Origin: JBFHIZ01 sp963666475
Lineage (GTDB): Bacteria > Bacillota > Clostridia > Lachnospirales > Lachnospiraceae
Assembly: GCA_963666475.2 (NCBI GenBank)
Contig: OY762821.2
Location: 620,001 to 684,000 of the forward strand
Length of the DNA: 64,000 nt
Direction of reading: 5' to 3'
Position numbers and translations under genes: made by a program. Positions 26,341 through 35,697 of the stretch are shown one piece after another (position 1 is the first letter of the stretch; each line of letters begins with the position of its first letter). Under the pieces are notes generated by a model. The model did no database searches. It saw only the letters and a program-made list of their open reading frames with translations, and was not told the origin of the DNA.

Positions 26341-27066
26341 ATGGCAAGTTCAGGATTTATAGATATTCATTCGCATATTTTGCCGGTGATGGATCATGGG
26401 TCGAAAAGTTTGGACGAATCTGTAGCAATGTTAACGATTGCAGTTAGTGAAGGGATTTCTACCTTATATGCCACACCGCATTATCTGCCTGGAATCAGTG
26501 AACCTTCGCAGACAGATATTATTCAATATGTTCATAAATTGGAGAAGATTGCGCGTAAAGAAGGAATTAATATCGAAATCAAAAAAGGTGCAGAATATTT
26601 TTTTAAAGAGGAAATGATGGATCTTTTTGACTATGGAGAGATTATCACCTTGGGTGATTCGAATTGTGTTTTAATTGAATTTGACCCTATGAATGAAGGG
26701 TTGTTTATACGGAAGGCTTTAAAAAACATTTTATGTCTTGGTTATCGCCCGATTTTAGCGCATGTTGAGAGGTATCCATATCTGATGAAGGACGGTTTTG
26801 CTCTTTTGAAAGAATTTCGTTCTTTTGGAGTTCTTACTCAAGTGAACTGTGACTCGATTTGTGGTGTGAGAGGAAGGAAAGTGAAAGAGCAGGTCTTAGA
26901 ACTTTTGAAATATCACGTTGTAGATTTTGTTTCTACAAATGCCCATAGCACAAAAGAACGTGGCCCGTATATAAAAAAATGTGCTTCCATCCTGCAAAGC
27001 AGAGTTGAGAAAGATTATGCTGATGCGTTGCTGTATGGTAACGCAAAAAAATATTTAGGTACTTGA
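26341..27066 (+). CDS. PHP-type tyrosine phosphatase (CpsB/YwqE family), ligand-altered
   Basis: The 241-residue protein is of the PHP metal-dependent phosphatase family that removes phosphate from tyrosine kinases of capsule or exopolysaccharide synthesis. Metal-site motifs are DIHSHILP at the N terminus, ATPHYLPG, and HVERYP in the middle. Two family positions differ: the usual DDG after the first motif reads MDHG here, and the usual SDAH near the C terminus reads TNAH (Asp to Asn). The protein may therefore have lost activity or use a different metal. No tyrosine kinase or capsule genes are nearby. The ATG at 26341 is preferred over 26329 because TGGAGA lies 7 bases before. Confidence 0.8.
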   Translation: MASSGFIDIHSHILPVMDHGSKSLDESVAMLTIAVSEGISTLYATPHYLPGISEPSQTDIIQYVHKLEKIARKEGINIEIKKGAEYFFKEEMMDLFDYGEIITLGDSNCVLIEFDPMNEGLFIRKALKNILCLGYRPILAHVERYPYLMKDGFALLKEFRSFGVLTQVNCDSICGVRGRKVKEQVLELLKYHVVDFVSTNAHSTKERGPYIKKCASILQSRVEKDYADALLYGNAKKYLGT

Positions 27067-27092
27067 CTTATTGGGGACTATATAGCTATAAT
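27063..27092 (+). promoter_or_regulatory. promoter upstream of the amt-GGDEF gene
   Basis: TTGACT (27063-27068), which overlaps the preceding stop codon, and a perfect TATAAT (27087-27092) are spaced 18 bases apart. Transcription would begin near 27099, just before the terminator-like hairpin at 27110. Confidence 0.65.
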
Positions 27093-27109
27093 AGTTCACA
27101 AATGCAAAG

Positions 27110-27142
27110 GAGCTATGACTTTTACAAGTCATGGCTCTTTTT
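27110..27142 (+). terminator. terminator or leader attenuator before amt-GGDEF
   Basis: A 12-base-pair stem (27110-27121 with 27126-27137, one T:G pair) has loop TTAC and is followed by T5. It may simply end the phosphatase gene 44 bases upstream. It also lies between the promoter at 27063 and the amt-GGDEF gene, so it could act as an attenuator. Confidence 0.75.
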
Positions 27143-27234
27143 GCTTTGGTAGAAAATTATGGGGTGGAGAAGAAATGTATATATAAGAATAGACTGAATT
27201 GACCAAGTGTTTTGATGAAAGGCGGGCGATGGTT

Positions 27235-29109
27235 ATGAAGAATATAGAAGATTATATATGGGTCATTATCTCTGCGATGATAGTGTTTTTGATGCAGCCA
27301 GGGTTTATGGCTTTGGAAACTGGACTTACCAGAGCGAAAAACTCAATAAATGTTGCAATAAAGAACATGTCGGATTTTATTTTGTCCGTTGCGGCTTTTT
27401 GGCTGGTTGGGTATGGAATTATGTTTGGACGTTCATCAAGTGGGTTGTTTGGGACGACAGACTATTTTGTTAGTTTTGGGAATGATAATTGGAAAGCAGC
27501 ATTTTTTGTATTTCAGGCTGTTTTTGTTGGGACTGCGGCGACGATTGATTCTGGAGCTGTTGCGGAACGCGCGAAGTTTGGTACCTATCTTCTGATGTCG
27601 TTTATTACGTCTGCTTTCATTTACCCGGTTTTTGGACACTGGGCATGGGGAAACTATTTTTATGAGGGAAATGAAGGGTGGTTACAAAATCTGGGATTTT
27701 TAGATTTTGCTGGTTCGAGTGTTGTGCACTCCATTGGAGCTTGGGTCGCTCTATCTGGAGTAATTATTATTGGGCCAAGAATTGGACGTTTCACAGAGGA
27801 TGGAAAAGCAAACAAAATTCGAGGTCATGATTTGGTTTTTGCATATTTGGGAGTGTTTATATTATTCTTTGCGTGGTTTGGTTTTAATGCAGGAAGTACA
27901 CTGAAAGCAACAACCGAAGTGGCTCCGATTTTTGCAAATACAATGCTTTCTGCTTCTTTTGGTGGAATTACATCGCTGCTCATAAGTTGGAGATGCTCAA
28001 AGAATCGATTGCTCGAGCCGGAAAGCATTATTAATGGAATTCTTGCTGGACTAGTGGGGATCACTGCAGGGTGCTATTATGTTAATCTCATTGGCGCTAT
28101 TATTATAGGAATTGTATCGGGTGTTATTGTATATTGTGGAGTGATATTTTTAGAAAAGTTAAAAATCGATGATGCAGTAGGGGCAATACCAGTACACGGG
28201 TTTGCAGGAGTCTGGGGAACCATTGCGACGGGTATTTTCATCAAACAAGAATTTCTAATAGAATTTGGAATGACTAGGGGGCAACAGATTCTGATACAGT
28301 TGTTAGGCGTATTCATTGCTTTTGTGTGGGGATTTGGATTGTCTTATTTGATTATGAAACTTCTTGATAAAATCTTTCATATGAGAGTTTCAAGAAGTTA
28401 TGAAGAAATTGGATTGAATATAGCAGAACATGGGGCAAGTTCAAGTGTTTTAGAATTATCAAATTCAGTGAAATCGATTATAGAGAATAAAAACTTTAAG
28501 AATGCTGAAAAAATCGAAGTGGAATATGGCACAGAGATTGGAGATTTGACGAATTATTTTAATAGTATGGTCGATGACTTACGAGAGAAGGAAGAAGCTG
28601 CTGAAAAGGCGTTGAAAACGCTTCATCATATGGCAATATCGGATGGACTTACTCAGTTGTTGAATCGTAAGAGCATTACAGAAACACTGGAAGAAGAAAT
28701 TGCAAGATCAATAAAATATGAAAAGAACTTATCTGTATTTCTATTTGATATTGACCATTTTAAGGAAGTCAATGATGTATATGGCCATCTGACAGGAGAT
28801 AAGGTCTTGGTAGAATTGTCGAAAACGGTAGGCGAGACAATTCGTGAATCGGATTATCTAGGGAGATATGGTGGCGAAGAGTTCTTGATCATTATGCCGG
28901 GAACAAAGCTCGCATCGGCATATTTGCTAGCAGAAACTATCAGAGAGACGATACGGACGATGAAATGGGAGTTTCAGGACGATTACTCAGTAACAATCAG
29001 TGGGGGTGTTGTACAAAACTACGGAGAAGATGTAATTGGAATGATTCACCGTGCGGATTCGTTGTTATACTACGCGAAAGAACATGGCAGGAATCGCGTC
29101 ATGAAGTGA
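27235..29109 (+). CDS. ammonium transporter fused to GGDEF domain
   Basis: The 624-residue fusion protein. Residues about 1-385 are a complete Amt/AmtB channel of about 11 helices. Twin histidines are His165 (VVHSIGAW) and His321 (PVHGFAGVWG), the gate phenylalanines are at about 93 and 97, Asp157 is in LDFAG, and WFGFNAGS is at 214-221. The conserved Amt C-terminal motif GLNIAEHG (393-400) leads into a HAMP-like/coiled linker (about 405-465). Then comes a GGDEF domain (about 466-624) with GGEEF at 546-550 and RESD inhibition site at 537-540. It should couple ammonium passage or binding to cyclic di-GMP synthesis. No PII gene is nearby; glutamate synthase is next. The start follows AAAGGCGGG; the ATG at 27229 is also possible. 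Confidence 0.93.
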   Translation: MKNIEDYIWVIISAMIVFLMQPGFMALETGLTRAKNSINVAIKNMSDFILSVAAFWLVGYGIMFGRSSSGLFGTTDYFVSFGNDNWKAAFFVFQAVFVGTAATIDSGAVAERAKFGTYLLMSFITSAFIYPVFGHWAWGNYFYEGNEGWLQNLGFLDFAGSSVVHSIGAWVALSGVIIIGPRIGRFTEDGKANKIRGHDLVFAYLGVFILFFAWFGFNAGSTLKATTEVAPIFANTMLSASFGGITSLLISWRCSKNRLLEPESIINGILAGLVGITAGCYYVNLIGAIIIGIVSGVIVYCGVIFLEKLKIDDAVGAIPVHGFAGVWGTIATGIFIKQEFLIEFGMTRGQQILIQLLGVFIAFVWGFGLSYLIMKLLDKIFHMRVSRSYEEIGLNIAEHGASSSVLELSNSVKSIIENKNFKNAEKIEVEYGTEIGDLTNYFNSMVDDLREKEEAAEKALKTLHHMAISDGLTQLLNRKSITETLEEEIARSIKYEKNLSVFLFDIDHFKEVNDVYGHLTGDKVLVELSKTVGETIRESDYLGRYGGEEFLIIMPGTKLASAYLLAETIRETIRTMKWEFQDDYSVTISGGVVQNYGEDVIGMIHRADSLLYYAKEHGRNRVMK

Positions 29110-29115
29110 CAAAAG

Positions 29116-29140
29116 AGGGAATCGCTTTGATTCCTTTTTT
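29116..29140 (+). terminator. intrinsic terminator after amt-GGDEF
   Basis: Stem GGAATC with GATTCC (29118-29123 and 29129-29134), loop GCTTT, is followed by T6. It separates the fusion gene from gltB. Confidence 0.8.
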
Positions 29141-29265
29141 ATATCCAAACATTTAAAATTGTGTAAAAAGGGACCGTTCAATAAAAAATTACGCAAAATA
29201 GTCTGACATCTAAAGTAAAAACAATAAATAATCAAATTATCTGACAATTCAACAAATATTAGGTA

Positions 29266-29294
29266 TTTACAAGACGGAAAAGTAGGAGTATATT
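29266..29294 (+). promoter_or_regulatory. candidate gltBD promoter
   Basis: TTTACA (29266-29271) and TATATT (29289-29294) have 17-base spacing, 53 bases before gltB. The intergenic stretch 29141-29265 is AT-rich and shows no other clear structure. Confidence 0.45.
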
Positions 29295-29346
29295 ATTAGA
29301 TACGCGTAACCATAGAATAATATTTAATAGGAAGGATAGATGGTTC

Positions 29347-32300
29347 ATGAAGAATGTAGACGAAGTAAAACAGGGTCTATACAGCCCAAAGTTTGAACAT
29401 GATAATTGCGGTATTGGTGCAATTGTAAACATTAAGGGGATTAAAACTCACAAGACAGTTGAAAATGCATTGAGCATTGTAGAAAATCTAGAACATCGTG
29501 CCGGAAAAGATGCAGAAGGAAAAACTGGTGATGGTGTTGGTATTATGTTGCAGATTTCACATAAATTTTTCTCGAAAGCATGTAAAGACCTTGGATTAGC
29601 AATTGGAGGAGAAAGAGATTACGGAATTGGTATGTTCTTCTTTTCTCAAGATGAGTTCAAGAGAAAACAAGCTATGAAGATGTTTGAGATCATCGTCGAA
29701 AAAGAAGGGCTTGAATTCCTTGGATGGAGAGAAGTGCCTACTGTACCAAGTGTACTTGGAAGTAAGGCAGTTGAAGTAATGCCTGCAATTTGGCAAGGAT
29801 TTATCAAACGACCTGCAAATGTAGAAAAAGGGCTTGCATTCGATCGTGAATTATATATTATCCGCAAAGTATTTGAACAAAGTAATGATGATACATATGT
29901 GGTTTCTTTATCGAGCCGTACGATTGTATATAAAGGAATGTTCTTAGTTGGACAGCTCCGTACATTTTTTATGGATCTTTGTAGCAAAGATTATGAATCT
30001 GCAATTGCACTCGTGCACTCCAGATTTAGTACAAATACAAAGCCAAGTTGGCATAGAGCTCACCCAAACCGTTTCATTGTGCATAACGGAGAGATTAACA
30101 CCATTCGTGGAAATGCAGACAAAATGTTGGCACGTGAAGAGAATATGGCGAGCAAATATTTTGATAAAAACATGCAAAAGGTTATTCCGGTTGTTGATAC
30201 AAATGGATCTGACTCAGCAATGCTTGACAATTCTTTAGAATTCCTTGTTATGAGTGGGATGGAACTTCCTCTTGCAGTGATGATTGCAATTCCAGAACCA
30301 TGGATGAACAATAAACTGATTTCACGTGAAAAGAGAGATTTCTATCAGTACTATGCAACCATGATGGAACCATGGGATGGTCCTGCATCCATTTTGTTTA
30401 GTGATGGTGATTTAATGGGAGCGGTACTTGACCGTAATGGACTTCGTCCTTCCAGATACTATATTACTAATGATGATTACTTAGTGCTTTCTTCAGAAGT
30501 CGGAGTTCTTGATATACCAGCTTCTAATATCAAAGTGAAAGAAAGACTACGCCCTGGTAAAATGCTTCTAGTAAATACACTGGAAGGTAGAGTGATTGAT
30601 GATGATGAGTTAAAAGAATCATATGCATCAAAACAACCTTACGGTGAATGGCTTGATAATAATCTTGTGCACTTAAAGGATTTGAAGATTCCAAACAAAA
30701 AAGTTGTGGAATACAAAAAAGATGAACGTGCAAGATTGCAAAAAGCATTTGGATATAATTATGAAGATTTCTATAGCAGTATTTTAAATATGGCTAAAAA
30801 TGGTTCTGAACCAACGGCGGCAATGGGTGTCGATACTCCATTTGCTGCAATTTCAAAGAATCATAGACCTTTATTTGATTATTTCAAACAGTTGTTTGCA
30901 CAAGTAACTAATCCTCCAATTGATGCAATTCGTGAGAAAATCGTTACTGCCACTTCGATATATCTTGGAAAAGATGGAAATTTATTAGAAGAAAAGGCAG
31001 AAAACTGTCGCGTGCTTCGTGTAAATAACCCTATCCTTACTAATACAGATTTACTTAAAATTAAAAATATGACAAACACTGGATTCAAAGCTACTACGAT
31101 TCCTATTACTTACTACAAAAATACTTCACTTGAAAAAGCGATTGAGCGTATGTATGTAGAAGCGGATCGTGCTCAAAGCGAAGGTGCAAATATCCTGATA
31201 TTAAGTGACCGTGGTGTGGATGAAAATCATCTTGCAATTCCATCTCTTCTTGCAGTTTCTGCAATGCAGCAGCACTTAGTGAATACCAAAAAGCGTACCA
31301 GTGTCGCTGTGATTCTTGAAAGTGGAGAACCAAGAACCGTACATCATTTTGCTACGATTCTCGGATACGGAGCATGTGCGATTAATCCATACCTTGCACA
31401 GGATACGATCAAAGAATTAATTAATATTGGATTGTTAGAAAAAGACTATTATGCCGCAGTAGATGACTACAATAAGTCGATTTTGTCCGGAATTATTAAG
31501 ATTGCCTCTAAAATGGGTATTTCAACCATTCAATCCTATCAGGGAGCAAAGATCTTTGAAGCAATTGGTCTTTCTGGTGATGTAGTAGAGAAATACTTTA
31601 CAAATACCGTAAGCAGAATCGGTGGTATTACGTTAGAAGATATTGAAAAAGATATCATTTCAAGACATTCTAGTGCATTTGATCCACTTGGACTGACTAC
31701 TGATGTGAAATTTGAAAGTACAGGACAGCATAAATATAGAAGTGGGAAAGAGGAACATCTCTATAATCCAAAGACAATCCACTTGCTACAACTTGCAACA
31801 AGAAATGGCGATTACAGCACTTTTAAAGAATATACAAAACTGATTGACGAAGAAATGGACCCGATTACTATTCGTGGAAACATGGGCTTCAAATTCCCAG
31901 AAAAAGGAATTCCTATCGAGGAAGTAGAAAGCGTTGAATCAATTATTCAAAGATTTAAGACGGGAGCGATGTCCTATGGTTCCTTGTCACAGGAAGCACA
32001 TGAAGCACTTGCGATTGCGATGAATATGTTGAATGCCAGATCCAATTCCGGTGAAGGTGGAGAAAGTGTGGAACGTCTTACCGTTGGATCGGATGGTTTA
32101 AATAAATGCTCAGCAATTAAGCAGGTGGCATCTGGACGTTTTGGTGTTACATCTAGATACTTAGTTAGCGCAAGAGAGCTTCAGATTAAAATGGCACAGG
32201 GAGCAAAACCAGGAGAAGGTGGACATCTTCCAGGAGGAAAAGTATATCCTTGGATTGCAAAGACCAGATTGTCTACACCCGGAGTATCTTTGATTTCGCC

Positions 32301-33888
32301 ACCACCACATCATGATATTTACTCAATCGAAGATCTTGCACAGTTGATTTATGACCTTAAAAATGCAAATGTTCAGTCCAGAATATCTGTAAAATTGGTA
32401 TCAGAAGCTGGAGTAGGTACCATTGCAGCAGGTGTAGCAAAAGCAGGAGCACAGGTCATCCTGATTTCAGGATACGATGGAGGAACAGGAGCAGCTCCTA
32501 CAAGTTCCATCCATAATGCTGGACTTCCTTGGGAATTAGGTCTTGCAGAAACTCATCAAACTTTGATTTCGAATGGACTTCGTAATAAGGTCGTTGTTGA
32601 GACGGATGGAAAATTGATGACGGGTCGCGACGTAGCGATTGCATGTCTGCTCGGAGCGGAAGAGTTTGGGTTTGCTACGGCTCCACTAGTAACACTTGGT
32701 TGTGTAATGATGCGTGTATGTAACTTGGATACATGTCCAGTTGGTGTTGCCACACAAAATCCAGAGTTAAGAAAACGTTTTGCTGGAAAACCGGAATACG
32801 TAGTAAACTTTATGCGATTTATTGCTGAAGAGCTTCGAGAATATATGGCAAAATTAGGAATGAGAACACTGGACGACATGTGTGGAAGAAGTGATCTTCT
32901 TGTACAAAAAGCTCCATTTTCAACAGGTAAAATTGGTCAGATCGACTTGGCTTCTATTTTAGAAAATCCATATATTACCGAAGAAAGAGTAGAATATAAA
33001 AACAAGAACGAGTATGACTTTGAATTGGAAAAAACATTGGATGCCAGCGTTCTGTTGAAAGACCTTCTACCAGCTCTTAAGAAAAAACAAAAAAGAAGTA
33101 TTGAGATTGATGTAACAAATACCAACAGTAGAACATTTGGAACGATGTTTGGTGCAGAAATCACAAGAATGTATGATGACACCTTAGATGAAGATTCCTA
33201 CACGGTACGTTGTAACGGAAATGGTGGTCAGAGTTTTGGAGCATTCATTCCAAAAGGACTTACCATTGAGTTGGTCGGAGACTCGAATGACTACTTTGGA
33301 AAAGGCTTGTCCGGTGGAAAATTAATTGTGTACCCACCAAAAGGATCTACGTTTAAGTATGACGAGAATATCATCATTGGTAACGTTGCATTTTATGGTG
33401 CAACAAGTGGAGAAGCTTATATTAACGGAGTAGCAGGAGAACGTTTCTGCGTACGTAACTCTGGTGTAAAAGCTGTTGTTGAAGGCGTTGGAGAACATGG
33501 TTGTGAATATATGACTGGTGGACGCGTCGTTGTTTTAGGAAAAACTGGCAAGAACTTTGCTGCTGGTATGAGTGGTGGAGTTGCGTACATACTTGATGAA
33601 GACAATGAATTCTACCTCAATTTAAACAAAGAATTGGTAAGTTCAGAAGAAGTTGTAGAAAAATATGACGTGCTTGAACTTAAGCAAATGATTCAAAAAC
33701 ATGTTGCTTATACGAACTCAGAAAAAGGTAAGAAGATTCTTGATAATTTCAGTTACTATTTGCCGAAATTCAAGAAAATTATGCCACATGACTATAAGAA
33801 AATGTTAAATCAGATCGTATTGATGGAAGAAAAAGGTCTATCCAGCGAACAGGCTCAGATTGAAGCATTTTACGCAATGAAGAAGTAA
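29347..33888 (+). CDS. gltB: glutamate synthase large subunit
   Basis: The 1513-residue ammonia-assimilating enzyme converts glutamine and 2-oxoglutarate to two glutamates. The N-terminal glutaminase domain starts at the catalytic Cys in HDNCGIGA (Cys21, after a 20-residue propeptide). It is followed by the central domain and the FMN-binding synthase domain, with GEGGES, KPGEGGHLPGGKV and SGYDGGTGAAP. The iron-sulfur cysteines are in VCNLDTCPVGVAT. A C-terminal GXGXG beta-helix domain is seen (GNGGQSFGAF, SGGKL, GERFCVRNSG, MTGGRVVVLG). Length and order are normal. It is translated just before gltD. Confidence 0.98.
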   Translation: MKNVDEVKQGLYSPKFEHDNCGIGAIVNIKGIKTHKTVENALSIVENLEHRAGKDAEGKTGDGVGIMLQISHKFFSKACKDLGLAIGGERDYGIGMFFFSQDEFKRKQAMKMFEIIVEKEGLEFLGWREVPTVPSVLGSKAVEVMPAIWQGFIKRPANVEKGLAFDRELYIIRKVFEQSNDDTYVVSLSSRTIVYKGMFLVGQLRTFFMDLCSKDYESAIALVHSRFSTNTKPSWHRAHPNRFIVHNGEINTIRGNADKMLAREENMASKYFDKNMQKVIPVVDTNGSDSAMLDNSLEFLVMSGMELPLAVMIAIPEPWMNNKLISREKRDFYQYYATMMEPWDGPASILFSDGDLMGAVLDRNGLRPSRYYITNDDYLVLSSEVGVLDIPASNIKVKERLRPGKMLLVNTLEGRVIDDDELKESYASKQPYGEWLDNNLVHLKDLKIPNKKVVEYKKDERARLQKAFGYNYEDFYSSILNMAKNGSEPTAAMGVDTPFAAISKNHRPLFDYFKQLFAQVTNPPIDAIREKIVTATSIYLGKDGNLLEEKAENCRVLRVNNPILTNTDLLKIKNMTNTGFKATTIPITYYKNTSLEKAIERMYVEADRAQSEGANILILSDRGVDENHLAIPSLLAVSAMQQHLVNTKKRTSVAVILESGEPRTVHHFATILGYGACAINPYLAQDTIKELINIGLLEKDYYAAVDDYNKSILSGIIKIASKMGISTIQSYQGAKIFEAIGLSGDVVEKYFTNTVSRIGGITLEDIEKDIISRHSSAFDPLGLTTDVKFESTGQHKYRSGKEEHLYNPKTIHLLQLATRNGDYSTFKEYTKLIDEEMDPITIRGNMGFKFPEKGIPIEEVESVESIIQRFKTGAMSYGSLSQEAHEALAIAMNMLNARSNSGEGGESVERLTVGSDGLNKCSAIKQVASGRFGVTSRYLVSARELQIKMAQGAKPGEGGHLPGGKVYPWIAKTRLSTPGVSLISPPPHHDIYSIEDLAQLIYDLKNANVQSRISVKLVSEAGVGTIAAGVAKAGAQVILISGYDGGTGAAPTSSIHNAGLPWELGLAETHQTLISNGLRNKVVVETDGKLMTGRDVAIACLLGAEEFGFATAPLVTLGCVMMRVCNLDTCPVGVATQNPELRKRFAGKPEYVVNFMRFIAEELREYMAKLGMRTLDDMCGRSDLLVQKAPFSTGKIGQIDLASILENPYITEERVEYKNKNEYDFELEKTLDASVLLKDLLPALKKKQKRSIEIDVTNTNSRTFGTMFGAEITRMYDDTLDEDSYTVRCNGNGGQSFGAFIPKGLTIELVGDSNDYFGKGLSGGKLIVYPPKGSTFKYDENIIIGNVAFYGATSGEAYINGVAGERFCVRNSGVKAVVEGVGEHGCEYMTGGRVVVLGKTGKNFAAGMSGGVAYILDEDNEFYLNLNKELVSSEEVVEKYDVLELKQMIQKHVAYTNSEKGKKILDNFSYYLPKFKKIMPHDYKKMLNQIVLMEEKGLSSEQAQIEAFYAMKK

Positions 33889-33906
33889 GAAAGGAGGAAG
33901 ATAATT

Positions 33907-35391
33907 ATGGGAAAACCAACCGGATTTTTAGATTACGATAGAAAAGAAAGCAGTGCGGTAGCACCAAAAGAGCGAATCAAGAACTTTGATGAGTTTCATA
34001 CGCCACTTCCTCTGAACGAACAGAAAATTCAAGCTGCTCGTTGTATGGATTGTGGAATTCCATTTTGTCAGTCGGGAATGGTAATTAAAGGAATGATTTC
34101 AGGCTGTCCTTGCAACAATTTGATTCCAGAGTGGAATGAACTTTTATATCTTGAAAATTATAAAAGAGCCTATAACAGATTAGTAAAAACATTGAATTTT
34201 CCAGAGTTTACATCAAGAGTATGTCCTGCTCCTTGTGAAAAGGCTTGTACATGTGGATTGAACGGTGATCCAGTTTGCATCAAAGAAAATGAAATGACCA
34301 TTATTGAATATGCGTATGCAAATGGATATGCTGGTCCAAAAGAAATCAAAGTACGTACTGGAAAAAAAGTAGCAGTAGTTGGTTCGGGACCTTCTGGTCT
34401 GGCAGCGGCAGATATGTTGAATTTGCGCGGACATAATGTTACCGTATTCGAGCGATCGGATAGAATTGGTGGACTTTTAATGTATGGTATTCCAAATATG
34501 AAGTTGGAAAAACATATCATTGATCGCAAAATCAACGTGATGAAAGAAGAAGGCATTCAGTTTAAGGTGAATTCAAATGTGGGCGATAATGTCAAAGTAT
34601 CAAAATTGTTAAAAGATTTTGATGCAATAGTTCTCGCTTGTGGTGCATCGAATCCTCGCGATATTAATGCTCCAGGGCGTGACGCGGAAGGGATTTATTT
34701 TGCGGTAGACTATTTGACTGGTGTAACAAAGAGTTTGTTGGATTCAAAGCTCGAGGATAAAAATTACATCAATCCAAAAGGAAAAAATGTAGTAGTTATT
34801 GGTGGTGGAGATACAGGAAATGATTGTGTTGGTACTTCCATTCGCTTGGGATGTAAATCCGTTATTCAACTTGAAATGATGCCAAAACCTCCTGTTGAAA
34901 GAACCTCGGATAATCCGTGGCCACAGTGGCCAAAAGTCTTAAAAACGGACTATGGTCAGGAAGAAGCCATTGATCAATTTGGCGAAGATCCACGAATTTA
35001 TGAAACCACGGTTAAAGAGTTTGTGAAAGATAAAGATGGCAAACTTTCAAAATTGATCTGTGTAAAAGTAGCTTTTACAAAAGATGAAAAAACTGGACGT
35101 ATGGTACTTGGTCACGTAGATGGAAGCGAATTTGAAGTGCCATGTGATCTTGTATTTATTGCAGCAGGATTCCTTGGAACACAGCAGTATGTAGCTGACG
35201 AGTTTAAACTTACGTTGGATCAACGGACCAATGTTCAAACGGAAGCAAATAAGTTTGCAACGAACGTAAATAAAGTATTTGTAGCAGGCGATATGCATAT
35301 TGGACAGTCGTTAGTTGTGCGAGCAATTAGTGAAGGTAGAAATGTTGCAAAAGAAGTAGATACATTCCTAATGGGATATAGTAATCTATAA
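33907..35391 (+). CDS. gltD: glutamate synthase small subunit
   Basis: The 494-residue NADPH-dependent flavoprotein feeds electrons to GltB. Two cysteine clusters bind [4Fe-4S]: CMDCGIPFC (about residues 40-48) with CPCNN after it, and RVCPAPCEKAC with CTCG. The FAD fold motif is VVGSGPSGLAAADML (about 157) and the NADPH fold motif VIGGGDTGNDCVG. The C-terminal FAD-binding region ends FVAGDMHIGQSLVVRAI. The RBS GAAAGGAGG is strong, 18 bases after gltB. A terminator follows at 35441. Confidence 0.98.
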   Translation: MGKPTGFLDYDRKESSAVAPKERIKNFDEFHTPLPLNEQKIQAARCMDCGIPFCQSGMVIKGMISGCPCNNLIPEWNELLYLENYKRAYNRLVKTLNFPEFTSRVCPAPCEKACTCGLNGDPVCIKENEMTIIEYAYANGYAGPKEIKVRTGKKVAVVGSGPSGLAAADMLNLRGHNVTVFERSDRIGGLLMYGIPNMKLEKHIIDRKINVMKEEGIQFKVNSNVGDNVKVSKLLKDFDAIVLACGASNPRDINAPGRDAEGIYFAVDYLTGVTKSLLDSKLEDKNYINPKGKNVVVIGGGDTGNDCVGTSIRLGCKSVIQLEMMPKPPVERTSDNPWPQWPKVLKTDYGQEEAIDQFGEDPRIYETTVKEFVKDKDGKLSKLICVKVAFTKDEKTGRMVLGHVDGSEFEVPCDLVFIAAGFLGTQQYVADEFKLTLDQRTNVQTEANKFATNVNKVFVAGDMHIGQSLVVRAISEGRNVAKEVDTFLMGYSNL

Positions 35392-35407
35392 AGTATATAT
35401 AGGATAG

Positions 35408-35430
35408 AAAGAGTTTAAATTTGACTCTTT
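35408..35430 (+). other. small hairpin after gltD
   Basis: AAAGAGT pairs with ACTCTTT across a nine-base loop just after the gltD stop. It is a minor structure upstream of the main terminator. Confidence 0.35.
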
Positions 35431-35440
35431 AAAGAAGCAA

Positions 35441-35483
35441 AAGCAGTAGTAGGAAGAAAAGTATTCCTACTATTGCTTTTTTT
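35441..35483 (+). terminator. intrinsic terminator after gltBD
   Basis: A 14-base-pair stem with one G:T pair (AGCAGTAGTAGGAA against TTCCTACTATTGCT) is followed by seven T. It cleanly ends the gltBD operon. Confidence 0.92.
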
Positions 35484-35697
35484 GTATACAATTAAACAGA
35501 TAAAATATCTGATAAATTAAATATATAACATGATTTATCAAAACATTGTTATTGTTAATGGGTGTAGTGTCGTAAATAGAAAAATATATTTGTATTAAAA
35601 CAAATGGAGGGCTATGACAAATCCAAATCAGGAAAAGCAATTAAATGCGTAACATTTGTACCTATGAAATTATATAATTAGTAAAATGGAGATGAGC
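35484..35697. other. gene-free stretch between gltD and the LytTR regulator
   Basis: Together with 35392-35483 and the promoter below, this makes 423 bases without a recognised gene. It is AT-rich. Two very short frames occur: 35604-35681 (25 codons, no ribosome site) and 35614-35652 (12 codons, GGAGG three bases before). Neither looks like a known peptide. Nothing else is visible. Confidence 0.4.

Noticed and set aside
29646..33605. Many antisense frames of 60-113 residues inside gltB
   Set aside because: Shadows of a well-conserved gene; no promoter or ribosome site on that strand.
35604..35681. Possible small peptide, 25 codons, containing one Cys, near the LytTR gene
   Set aside because: No ribosome site, no export signal, no agrB partner; not enough to call a pheromone precursor.
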